Source: Chloroflexota bacterium
GTDB lineage: Bacteria; Chloroflexota; Limnocylindria; QHBO01
Direction: 5' to 3'
Assembly (NCBI GenBank): GCA_013697395.1
Contig: JACCWY010000083.1
Coordinates: 1-30,728, forward strand
Length of the DNA: 30,728 nt
The notes beneath the pieces were generated by a model, which saw only the letters and a program-made list of their open reading frames with translations, did no database searches and was not told the origin of the DNA. Below are positions 6,781 to 13,358 of this stretch, piece by piece. How positions within the stretch are numbered: the stretch's first letter is position 1; every line of letters begins with the position of its first letter. The position numbers were made by a program, and so were the translations under genes.

Positions 6781-6797
6781 GATGAGACATCTCTCAT
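6781..6797 (+). promoter_or_regulatory. GATGAGA-CAT-CTCTCAT palindrome
   Basis: GATGAGA (6781-6787), CAT, CTCTCAT (6791-6797); with the next base the arms GATGAGA and TCTCATC are perfectly inverted. It matches the composite motif GATGARA-N3-YYCTCAY seen at 1,064, 1,108, 4,884 and 6,922, but without further 11-bp repeats. It lies just upstream of the winged-helix remnant on the minus strand, so it may be that dead gene's old operator. Confidence 0.45.
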
Positions 6798-6921
6798 CTC
6801 GACTGCCAAGGTCATAGCGCCCCAGCTGGATGGGGACGACCAAGCCTTCGTCATCATTGTTCGAAGGTCGCACCCGGCAGCCCCGGTCGACGGGCCGACA
6901 CGGGCGCGAGCCCGGATCTCG

Positions 6922-6960
6922 GATGAGAGCCTCCTCACGGGGCCTTTATCGTCCCCTCAT
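6922..6960 (+). promoter_or_regulatory. GATGAGA-N3-TCCTCAC site with 11-bp direct repeats
   Basis: GATGAGA (6922-6928), GCC, TCCTCAC (6932-6938), CCTTTAT (6943-6949) and CCCTCAT (6954-6960), again spaced by exactly 11 bases. It stands 138 bases upstream of the winged-helix regulator gene at 7,099. Confidence 0.55.
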
Positions 6961-7098
6961 CCAGAGCGACCAGTGTGCAACGATGATCTCGCGACACGCA
7001 CGGCAAGGCTCAATCCGCGGTGAGCGCGTGCGGGACGACGTCCTGCTCGCTCGGCGCAGGGACGCCAGGAGATCGGCGCTCAGAGACGGCACTCAATC

Positions 7099-7602
7099 AT
7101 GAGTGAGCGCAACGCATCGGCCCAGATGGTGTGGGAGATGCGCGCACGGCGCTCCGGCGGCGGCGCTGGAGTCCGCCTCGCCACACCGGCCGAGCGGCGT
7201 TCCGCCATCGGGGTCAGCTCGGCCGATCCCGTCGCGGCCGCCGCCGCAGAACGGCTCCTGGCCTCCGCCGGGTTCAGGGTTGCCCGGCAGGCCACCCGGA
7301 TCAGGTCAGGAGACCTGATGGTGGATCACGCGCGCCACGAAGTGACGCGGCGGGATCGCCCGGTTCGATTGACGCCGACCGAGTTCCGGGTGCTGGCGCT
7401 GCTGGTCGAGCGCGCGGGCCGGCTCGTCACGTGGGCGGACCTGCTGGCCGAAGCGTGGGGGCCTGAATACGCCGAGAGCGTCGAGTATCTCAAGCCCGTG
7501 ATCAGCCGGCTGCGCCGCAAGCTCCAGGACAACGCGAGATCCCCGCGACTCATCGAGACCGTCCGCGGCTTCGGGTACCGGCTGAGGGCGGACCCGGGTT
7601 GA
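7099..7602 (+). CDS. Orphan winged-helix transcriptional regulator without receiver
   Basis: 167 residues from ATG 7099, with no clear ribosome-binding site. Residues about 70-165 form a complete OmpR-type winged helix: LMVDHARHEVTRRDRPVRL, TPTEFRVLALLVERAGRLVT, ADLLAEAWGPEYAESVEYLK, PVISRLRRKL and ETVRGFGYRLR. Residues 1-68 are Ala/Arg-rich and do not show the acidic pocket, phospho-Asp or Lys of a receiver. The fragment VAAAAAERLLASAGFRVARQ could be a remnant of a receiver's last helices. The protein should bind DNA but cannot be controlled by phosphorylation. A 6,922-6,960 type operator precedes it. The minus-strand fragment at 6,601-6,741 is a close relative. A truncated response regulator is the alternative. 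Confidence 0.8.
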   Translation: MSERNASAQMVWEMRARRSGGGAGVRLATPAERRSAIGVSSADPVAAAAAERLLASAGFRVARQATRIRSGDLMVDHARHEVTRRDRPVRLTPTEFRVLALLVERAGRLVTWADLLAEAWGPEYAESVEYLKPVISRLRRKLQDNARSPRLIETVRGFGYRLRADPG

Positions 7603-7693
7603 GATGGGACGAAAGCACCATAACGCTGCAACGTGCTGGCAACCTTGGGCTGCTAGCGTCGACTGGCCAACACAGTACTGGAGTAAATCCCTC

Positions 7694-8080
7694 ATGCGCA
7701 GGCACCGCCTCAGTAGGACGCTCCTCACTGCCGCGCTGCTCGCCACCCTGTCGACTGGCGTCACGCCAGCCGAACCGGCGGCGGCGGCGGCGGATCCGTG
7801 TCCCTTCCCACTGACCGACGTGAATCGGCCGATCGCGCCGCCCACGGCGACGGATGCCGAGGCCTCGTTCACCGATCCGACGGCTGAGATCTCGAGCGCC
7901 GACTTCGTGAAGGTCGGCCACAAGGTGTATGTCGCTCCCTTCGCCCACCTCGAGGCGCAGTCGGCGGTCGCCGGCATCTGCATCGAGCACGCCTCGAACA
8001 TCCAGGACAACACGCTGCTCAAGGCCAACGGCGGGCCGGTCAACGTCGGTGTGGAGGCCATCGTGGCCCACGGCGGATAG
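7694..8080 (+). CDS. Secreted gamma-carbonic-anhydrase-like protein, 5' part, ended by TAG
   Basis: ATG 7694 opens a signal peptide (MRRHRLSRTLLTAALLATLS, cleavage likely after the Ala run near residue 33), then the start of a left-handed beta-helix of the gamma-CA (Cam) type: VYVAPFAHLEAQ, ASNIQDNTLLKANGG and VGVEAIVAHGG. Aligned by eye to Methanosarcina Cam, SNIQDNTLLKANG matches SNVQDGVVLHALE, so zinc ligand His81 is Lys110 here. AHGG matches AHQS, so His117 is kept as H126. TAG at 8078-8080 stops translation at codon 129. The same frame resumes immediately as IVGDGTAVS and runs to 9,226 without another stop. A single C-to-T change from CAG (Gln, as in Cam AHQSQ) would explain it. The 128-residue product alone cannot fold as a gamma-CA. 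Confidence 0.75.
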   Translation: MRRHRLSRTLLTAALLATLSTGVTPAEPAAAAADPCPFPLTDVNRPIAPPTATDAEASFTDPTAEISSADFVKVGHKVYVAPFAHLEAQSAVAGICIEHASNIQDNTLLKANGGPVNVGVEAIVAHGG

Positions 8081-8083
8081 ATC

Positions 8084-9226
8084 GTGGGCGACGGCACCGC
8101 GGTGAGCCTCGCCTACCAGGACGCCTGCCCCCTGCCGCAGCCCGGCCCGAACCCGTCCGATCCGACCTCGTACGACGCCCTTTCACCGCCGCCCCAGACG
8201 CCGGCTGAGAAAGGGCGCCAGGCGCTGGCCAACGCGCTCTTCCAGGCCGGCGTGACCCACGCAGAGTGCGACGAGATCCCAGCATTCGTCGGCTTCAACG
8301 CGCTGAACCAGTCGCACATTCAGGATGGGGCCCTGCTCGCCGTGACCAGCCGCCTGCCGCGGGGCATCATCCTCCGCGCTGGCTACTCGTCGTTCCCGGG
8401 CAAGAGCCTCGACACGCAGGCCGAGGCCGACACGCCGTGCGGTGACCCGGCGGCCTGTGACGTGCGCTACGTCACCGCCGGAGACATCGCCTTCATGAAC
8501 GCGGTGATCCACGTCAACGAGTGCCTGGCCCGCGGCTACGCCGGCCAGTACCGCGACACCGCGCGGGCGATCCACCCCTTCGGCGGGCCGGAGAGCGTGC
8601 AGGGCATCGGCATCGATCCCGGCTCGTACCACCACTGCGAGTTCAACAATACCAGCGAGCGGCCGACCATCGGTTACCCGCCCGACACCGACCTGTCGGT
8701 CCGCAATCCGGGGCTGGCGGTCCACGACCCGAGCCCGGACAAGAAGATCCGGATCATCGGTGACGTGCGCATGGTCGACATCGACAAGATCCAGGACCAC
8801 GTCTCGATCCGCGCCGACGAGGGCGAGCCGATGACCTTCCGCCAGCAGATCGAATGGGGCTTCGCGAACACGTTCCACGCCCTCGAGGTCACAGCCGAGG
8901 ATGCCGAGCGCGAGGTGCGCATCTTCAACAACGTGAAGATCGAGGAGCGAGTGGTCATTCACGGTGGCGGCCGGCGTGTCCGCGTCGGCGGTCCCGACCC
9001 GGAGCCGACCCTCGTCGGGCCGTACGTCACCATCGGCAAGGACTCGGTGGTCTTCAGGTCGCACCTGGAGGAGCGTTCCTTCGTGGGCTCGCGGGTCGTG
9101 CTCGCCGGCTACGACAACGGCTGCGATGCGGATGGCAACTGCACGCCGGGAGAGGTGATCCCCGACCGCTGCGTGAAGTTCATCGACACGCCGGCCAACC
9201 AGTGCGCGTACCTCGTGGAGTGGTAG
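8084..9226 (+). CDS. Gamma-carbonic-anhydrase-like protein, 3' part with a second Cam domain
   Basis: Same frame as 7,694-8,080 after the TAG; GTG 8084 is the first possible restart but has no ribosome-binding site. Numbered from ATG 7694 with the TAG as residue 129. Domain 1 ends with FVGFNALNQSHIQDGALLAV, YSSFPGKSLDTQAEADT and AVIHVNECLARGY, which match Cam FIGMQAFVFKSKVG, GMVVTSQAEAD and VVYVNVHLAEGY. Domain 2 (about 350-510) has SIRADEGEP (371-379; Cam SIRSDEGMP with Arg59, Asp61, Glu62), FHALE with H395 (Cam His81 and Glu84, exactly 19 residues after the Glu62 match, as in Cam), FNNVKIEERVVIHGG with H423 (His122) but Glu418 in place of His117, and a GEVIPDRCVKF end. It is exported if made as one protein. 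I know of no such tandem arrangement. Confidence 0.75.
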   Translation: MGDGTAVSLAYQDACPLPQPGPNPSDPTSYDALSPPPQTPAEKGRQALANALFQAGVTHAECDEIPAFVGFNALNQSHIQDGALLAVTSRLPRGIILRAGYSSFPGKSLDTQAEADTPCGDPAACDVRYVTAGDIAFMNAVIHVNECLARGYAGQYRDTARAIHPFGGPESVQGIGIDPGSYHHCEFNNTSERPTIGYPPDTDLSVRNPGLAVHDPSPDKKIRIIGDVRMVDIDKIQDHVSIRADEGEPMTFRQQIEWGFANTFHALEVTAEDAEREVRIFNNVKIEERVVIHGGGRRVRVGGPDPEPTLVGPYVTIGKDSVVFRSHLEERSFVGSRVVLAGYDNGCDADGNCTPGEVIPDRCVKFIDTPANQCAYLVEW

Positions 9227-9738
9227 CCGCCGCCGCTCGCGGCGGCGCCTGGAAGATCCCAGCGCTCGGGCTGGGAGTCGTCGGCCTGGGGCTCATCGTG
9301 AGCCTCAGGCTGCTCGGCTCTCCGAGCCAGCTGAGCGGCTCGGGACCGTCGGCGTCTGCCTCCGCGGAGCAGGTCACAGCGCTGGAGATACGCGGCCTCC
9401 GGGCGGAGCTGATCGACGGCGAGAGGCCGTCGGGCAGCGGCGAGCTCGCGTGGTGGACGACCTGGCGGCTGTGCTGGAGCCCGGTGCCAGGCGCCCAGGA
9501 CTACCTGGTCACGACGGTCAGTTTCGAGGGCCCGGGCATACCGCAGCCGGTCTCCGGGACCTGCCACGAGCTGAGCGTGGCGAGCGGCACAACCCGCGAG
9601 TCGGGCAACTACGCCGGGCGGGATGCCCAGCTGGTCCAGATGGAGGTCAGCATGTCGGTCGGCGTCGCCGCCCGCATGACCGATGGGACAATTGGCCCCG
9701 AGAGCCCCGATATTTCGGTTGGCGAAGCGTACCCGTAG
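9220..9738 (+). CDS. Membrane-anchored protein with a fibronectin type III-like domain
   Basis: 172 residues from GTG 9220, overlapping the end of the previous gene by 7 bases; a later start cannot be excluded. One membrane anchor is at about 12-33 (PALGLGVVGLGLIVSLRLLG), then a Ser/Gly linker and a beta-sandwich-like domain. TWRLCWSPVPGAQDYLVTT is the B-C strand pattern of FN3 domains (W...Y), followed by SGTCHELSVASGTT and a C-terminal strand VGVAARMTDGTIGPESPDIS. Two cysteines (in RLCW and GTCHE) could form a disulphide. The frame keeps coding-type codon use to the TAG at 9736. Likely an extracytoplasmic binding or adhesion protein expressed with the gamma-CA-like gene. Function unknown. 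Confidence 0.7.
   Translation: MVAAAARGGAWKIPALGLGVVGLGLIVSLRLLGSPSQLSGSGPSASASAEQVTALEIRGLRAELIDGERPSGSGELAWWTTWRLCWSPVPGAQDYLVTTVSFEGPGIPQPVSGTCHELSVASGTTRESGNYAGRDAQLVQMEVSMSVGVAARMTDGTIGPESPDISVGEAYP
9226..9246 (+). other. GC-rich perfect hairpin at the gamma-CA stop codon
   Basis: GCCGCCGC, loop CGCTC, GCGGCGGC: an 8-bp perfect stem beginning on the last base of the TAG at 9224-9226. There is no T-run after it, and it lies inside the start of the overlapping downstream gene. It could slow ribosomes or stabilise the upstream message, or be a by-product of Ala codons. Confidence 0.3.
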
Positions 9739-9832
9739 GCGTTCTGTGGACAACGTGCGCGGCGAGGGTGGCCCAGCGCCCCTGACCTCGGCTGGCGTGA
9801 CATCCAGGCCCGGCCCCCACTTCATTAGCAGT

Positions 9833-9861
9833 TCCTCATCCGAGTCTAACTGTCCTCTCAT
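9833..9861 (+). promoter_or_regulatory. Three 11-bp direct repeats upstream of the propeller gene
   Basis: TCCTCAT (9833-9839), GTCTAAC (9844-9850) and CTCTCAT (9855-9861), each start exactly 11 bases from the next. The GATGARA arm seen at other sites is missing. It lies in the 250-base gap between the FN3 protein (ends 9,738) and the propeller gene (starts 9,993). Nothing else is recognisable in that gap. Confidence 0.5.
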
Positions 9862-9992
9862 GGGCGCCGAGTCGAATGCATTCGTTCTCCGACGGGGCCG
9901 CCAACCGGAGTGGCCCTTCGAACACGGCCAGCGCAAATCCGCAAAGTGAATCGCAATCGCAAGGATGAATAGAGAGGCGATGTACACCATGC

Positions 9993-10571
9993 GTGCTCCC
10001 ACGACTCAGGGTCGGGGTGCCACTCGTGATCTCCCTTGCGCTCGTGGCGGGACTGCTCGCGCTTCCAGGGTTCTCGGGGCGCGCCGAGGCGGCGTTCCCG
10101 GGCGCGAACGGCAAGATCGCCTACAACGACTGGGATACCTCCACCAATCACTACGAGGGCGACATCTACGTCGTCAACCCCGATGGGACCGGTCGGACCA
10201 ACCTCACCAACGCCGTCTACTCCGAGTTCAACACCGAGCCCGCGTGGTCTGCCGACGGCACGCGGATCGCCTTCGTGCACCGATCGGCGGAGCCGTACGC
10301 AACGAAGCAGATCTACGTCATGAACGCGGACGGGTCCGGCAAGACCAACCTCAGTCAGAACTCCGTCGACAACGCCAATCCGACCTGGTCGCCCGATGGC
10401 ACGAAGATCGCGTTCATTAGCAGCGGTGGGCTCTGGGTCATGAACAGCGACGGCTCGGGCAAGCGCCTGATCTCGAGCGAAAGCGTCCGTAGCCCCTCCT
10501 GGTCCCCCGACGGAACGCAGATCGCCGTCGAAAGGTTCGGGGGGGCAACTGCGGGGGCTACTCGACCTTGA
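9993..10571 (+). CDS. Secreted TolB/PD40 beta-propeller protein, 5' part, frameshifted
   Basis: The frame starts at GTG 9993 (no ATG is in frame; nearby ATGs at 9,980 and 9,989 are in another frame). Residues 1-34 are a signal peptide (RVGVPLVISLALVAGLLALP, cut near AEAA). Then come PD40 propeller blades of the form IYVMNADGSGKTNLS and PTWSPDGTKIAF, repeated three times (also PAWSADGTRIAF and PSWSPDGTQIAV). At 10,539-10,545 a run of seven Gs replaces the expected eight, so the frame shifts and ends at TGA 10571, while the adjacent frame continues the same blades from GGNCGGYSTLNIWIMNADG. The intact protein would be one exported propeller of about 420 residues. It may bind sugars, peptides or surfaces, as is usual for this repeat class. 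Confidence 0.85.
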   Translation: MLPRLRVGVPLVISLALVAGLLALPGFSGRAEAAFPGANGKIAYNDWDTSTNHYEGDIYVVNPDGTGRTNLTNAVYSEFNTEPAWSADGTRIAFVHRSAEPYATKQIYVMNADGSGKTNLSQNSVDNANPTWSPDGTKIAFISSGGLWVMNSDGSGKRLISSESVRSPSWSPDGTQIAVERFGGATAGATRP

Positions 10572-11266
10572 ACATCTGGATCATGAACGCCGATGGCTCC
10601 GCAGCCAGGCCTGTGACCGACAACCCATGCTCCCTGGACGACTACGGTCCGGATTGGTCGCCGGACGGAACCCGGATCGCCTTCAAACGGGGAGGGTATT
10701 CATCGCAGCCGCCCGAGGCCAAGGGCCTCTTCACGATCCGCCCGGACGGCACCGGCCTGTCGCGGATCCCCAACTCCGTCGACTACTCGTCGCAGCCGGC
10801 CTGGTCACCCGACGGCGCCCGGATCACGTTTGCGCGCGACAACGGCATCTTCGTGATGAACGCCGACGGGAGCGGCGAGCGGCAGATCGTGCCCGGTCAG
10901 ACGGCCGTGGCAACGCACCGGCCATCGTGGCAGCCGCTGCCGGGCGGTCCTCCGCCCCCACCGCCGCCCGACACGACCCCGCCGTCGACCCCCGCCAACC
11001 TCACCGCGGCCGCAGGGAACCGCAGCATCGGCCTCACCTGGACCGCCTCGACCGACACCGGCGGCAGCGGCCTGGCCGGCTACGAGGTGTGGCGCAGCAC
11101 GAGCGGCGCGGCCGGCAGCTTCGTGAAGCGAGCGACCACCGCCAGCACGACCTACACCGATGCCGGCCTCAAGCGCGGCAAGACGTACTGGTACCACGTC
11201 GTCGCCTACGACGGTGCCGGCAACCGTAGCGGCCCGTCGAGCACGGCGTCCGCCACCGCCAAGTGA
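10568..11266 (+). CDS. Secreted TolB/PD40 propeller, 3' part with C-terminal FN3 domain
   Basis: Continuation of the gene from 9,993 in the next frame, where coding sequence really begins at about 10,544. The ATG assigned here (TTG 10568) is only the first start-like codon in frame. Further blades: IWIMNADGSAARPVTDN, PDWSPDGTRIAF, LFTIRPDGTGLSRI, PAWSPDGARITF and IFVMNADGSGERQIV. A proline-rich linker (PGGPPPPPPPDTTPPSTP) leads to an FN3 domain of about 90 residues: PANLTAAAGNRSIGLTWTAS, YEVWRSTS and YWYHVVAYDGAGNRSGPSS. The DTTPPSTPANL-FN3 ending is typical of secreted actinobacterial and Chloroflexota proteins. The reading frame needs only one inserted G at 10,539-10,545 to rejoin. Confidence 0.85.
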   Translation: MNIWIMNADGSAARPVTDNPCSLDDYGPDWSPDGTRIAFKRGGYSSQPPEAKGLFTIRPDGTGLSRIPNSVDYSSQPAWSPDGARITFARDNGIFVMNADGSGERQIVPGQTAVATHRPSWQPLPGGPPPPPPPDTTPPSTPANLTAAAGNRSIGLTWTASTDTGGSGLAGYEVWRSTSGAAGSFVKRATTASTTYTDAGLKRGKTYWYHVVAYDGAGNRSGPSSTASATAK

Positions 11267-11381
11267 TGGAGCTGAGGTGAGATGAGAAACCCGACCGTTC
11301 CGAAGGCTGCGCTCAACCACGCGGCCCCATCGCCCCAGACCCGCCAACGAGGAGACAGCCATCGCAGGGCCAATCGAGTTG

Positions 11382-11525
11382 ATGGACAGGGCAAACCAAC
11401 GGCGCTGGCGCACCTCCAAGCGGACGGTCGTGGCGGTCGTCGTCGTGGCCGCGCTCGTCGCCCCAGCCGCGGCCGGCGGCTGCGAGAAGCGGTCCCTCAG
11501 TTCTCCGGTGATGGCGGCAAGGTGA
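11382..11525 (+). CDS. Possible short exported peptide or truncated lipoprotein start
   Basis: 47 codons from ATG 11382. The peptide has a basic start (MDRANQRRWRTSKR), a hydrophobic run (TVVAVVVVAALVAPAAAGG) and a Cys (GGCEKRS), which together look like a signal peptide with a poor lipobox. It then stops at TGA 11523, overlapping the 3' end of the kinase on the other strand by 29 bases. A perfect GAGGAG lies 6 bases before ATC 11361 in the same frame, as if an original ATG there had mutated. A decayed lipoprotein gene is as likely as a real small protein. Confidence 0.3.
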   Translation: MDRANQRRWRTSKRTVVAVVVVAALVAPAAAGGCEKRSLSSPVMAAR

Positions 11526-12624
11526 ATCGCACCGCGGTCCCACCGCCGGGTGCGCTCTCGATGTCGATCCGGCCGCCGTGGGCCTCGACGAGGTTGCGAG
11601 CGATCGGCAGCCCGAGGCCGCTGCCGGGTGAGCCGGGGGAGCGATAGAACCGATCGAAGGCGTGCTCGAGCGCTTCGGGCTCCATGCCGCTTCCGGTGTC
11701 CCGCACGACGACCGAGACGCCATCGTCGGTGTGGCTGGCCGTGACGCTGATGCGACCGCCCGCCGGCGTGAAGCGCAACGCGTTGGCGATCAGGTTCCCG
11801 ACGACCTGGCGGATGCGTGCCGGGTCGACCTCGAGCACCGGGAGCTCATCGATCCCCTCCGGCGCTAGGGTGACGCCGACGGCATCGGCGGCAGGGTGAT
11901 GGGCGGCGGCAACATCGCGAAGGAGGGTGGCGAGGTTGGTCGGCTCGCGGTGCAGGCGCAGGCTGCCGGCCTCGCTCAGCGAGAGCGTCCGCAGATCCTC
12001 GACGAGCCGGCCGAGGACGCGCGTCTCTTCCAGCACGGGCGCGAGGTGCGCCTCGTCGACCGGGTACAGCCCGTCGAGCATGCCCTCGAGCGTGCCCTGC
12101 ATGACGGTGAGGGGCGTTCGGAGCTCGTGACTGACGTCGGCTAGCAGGCGGCGGCGGGCCTCGTCGGTCTCCTCGAGCCGCCCGCCCATGGCGTTGAAGG
12201 CACGGGCCAGGCCGCGCACCTCGCGCGGGCCGCGGACCGGAACCCGGGCGGCGTAGTCCCCGGCCTCGATGCGCGCGGCCGCCTCGATCAGGTCGCTGAC
12301 CGGCGCCGCCGTTCCGCGCACGAGGCGGAGGAGGACCGCGACGATCAGGACCACGACCACGAGCGGAAGCACCGCCGTCACGACGAGTGCGAGCCTGCCG
12401 TCGAGCACTCGGCCGACGAGCCACGTCACGAGCGCGATCAGCGAGCCCAGCAGGATGACGAGGAGCACGAGCGCGCAGCCGATGCGCCGCATGAAGCGAC
12501 GGCGCATGCGTTGCCACGGCGCCGCATCGGTCGGTGGCCAGGCCTCCCCCTCCGGCCACCATCGCGGCCGCCGGTCGCCGGGGCCCCAGCCGCGCCATGG
12601 GCCGTCGGGGTAGCCCTCAGGCAT
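11497..12624 (-). CDS. Membrane histidine kinase with HAMP domain
   Basis: 375 residues, BaeS/VicK-like. The N-terminal 45 residues are cytoplasmic and Trp/Pro/Gly-rich (WRGWGPGDRRPRWWPEGEAW). Two membrane segments at about 47-71 and 76-101 are separated by only a few residues, so there is almost no external sensor; the signal is probably sensed in the membrane or through a partner. HAMP spans about 100-155, HisKA has H166 (SHELRTPL), and HATPase_c has NLIANALRFTP, DTGSGM, FDRFYRS and GSGLGLPIARNLVEAHGG. Its start overlaps the end of the upstream response regulator by 8 bases, so the two are translationally coupled. The third gene of the operon, the small membrane protein at 13,359-13,757, may act as a sensor partner. 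Confidence 0.95.
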   Translation of the reverse strand: MPEGYPDGPWRGWGPGDRRPRWWPEGEAWPPTDAAPWQRMRRRFMRRIGCALVLLVILLGSLIALVTWLVGRVLDGRLALVVTAVLPLVVVVLIVAVLLRLVRGTAAPVSDLIEAAARIEAGDYAARVPVRGPREVRGLARAFNAMGGRLEETDEARRRLLADVSHELRTPLTVMQGTLEGMLDGLYPVDEAHLAPVLEETRVLGRLVEDLRTLSLSEAGSLRLHREPTNLATLLRDVAAAHHPAADAVGVTLAPEGIDELPVLEVDPARIRQVVGNLIANALRFTPAGGRISVTASHTDDGVSVVVRDTGSGMEPEALEHAFDRFYRSPGSPGSGLGLPIARNLVEAHGGRIDIESAPGGGTAVRFTLPPSPEN

Positions 12625-13294
12625 CGGTCAGTCGGTAGCCGACGCCATAGACCGTCAGCAGGTGCCGCGGATCGTGGGGGTCGTGCTCGATCTTGCGCCG
12701 GATGTTCTTGACGTGGGCGTCGATCGCCCGCTCGTAGGACTCGAAGGCAACACCGTGGATGGCGTCGAGCAGCTGCGAGCGCGTGAAGACGCGGCCGGGC
12801 TGGCGCGCCATGGCCGCCAGCAGGCTGAATTCGGTTGCGGTGAGCTCGACCGTTCGCCCGTCGACCTCGAGCCGCATGCGCGGCACGTCCAGCGTCAGCG
12901 CGCCGGCGCGCAGCAGGTCGTCCGACGGATCGCTGCCCCGCCTTCGGAGCACGGCCCGCACGCGCGCCACCAGCTCCCGGGGACTGAATGGCTTGGTGAC
13001 ATAGTCGTCGGCCCCCAGCTCCAGGCCGATGAGCTTGTCCGTCTCGTCGTCACGTGCCGTCAGCATGATGATCGGCACATCTCCTTCCCGACGCAGGCGA
13101 CGGGTGACATCGAGCCCGTCGAGGTGCGGCAGCCCGAGATCCAGGATCACGAGATCGGGATGCTCCGTGCGAGCGCGCATCAGCGCCTCCCTGCCATCGG
13201 CCGCAGTCACGACCGCGAAGCCGGCGCTCTCGAGGTAGTCGCGCACCAGCCGGGTGATCTTGGGCTCGTCGTCGACGACGAGGATGGTTGCCAT
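12617..13294 (-). CDS. OmpR/PhoB-family response regulator
   Basis: 225 residues. Receiver: D8/D9, phospho-acceptor D52 (VILDLGLPHLDG), T79, K101 (TKPFSPRE). Winged helix about 125-225: LTATEFSLLAAMARQPGRVF, then SQLLDAIHG, AIDAHVKNIRRKIEHDPHDP and TVYGVGYRLTDA. The start is ATG 13294 with no ribosome-binding site; a TAGCAT box lies 9 bases before it, so an internal leaderless promoter is possible besides read-through from 13,757. It is cognate to the overlapping kinase at 11,497-12,624. The direct repeats at 13,775-13,807 ahead of the operon are a plausible autoregulatory site. Confidence 0.95.
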   Translation of the reverse strand: MATILVVDDEPKITRLVRDYLESAGFAVVTAADGREALMRARTEHPDLVILDLGLPHLDGLDVTRRLRREGDVPIIMLTARDDETDKLIGLELGADDYVTKPFSPRELVARVRAVLRRRGSDPSDDLLRAGALTLDVPRMRLEVDGRTVELTATEFSLLAAMARQPGRVFTRSQLLDAIHGVAFESYERAIDAHVKNIRRKIEHDPHDPRHLLTVYGVGYRLTDA

Positions 13295-13358
13295 GGTGCG
13301 GCGATGCTACGCGAGGGCGCGGCGGACATCGCCGCCGCGCCACCCGCATGGCGCCAGC

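Noticed and set aside
9226..9246. Rho-independent terminator after the gamma-CA-like gene
   Set aside because: Strong stem but no T-run, and it lies within the overlapping start of the next gene; kept only as a hairpin.
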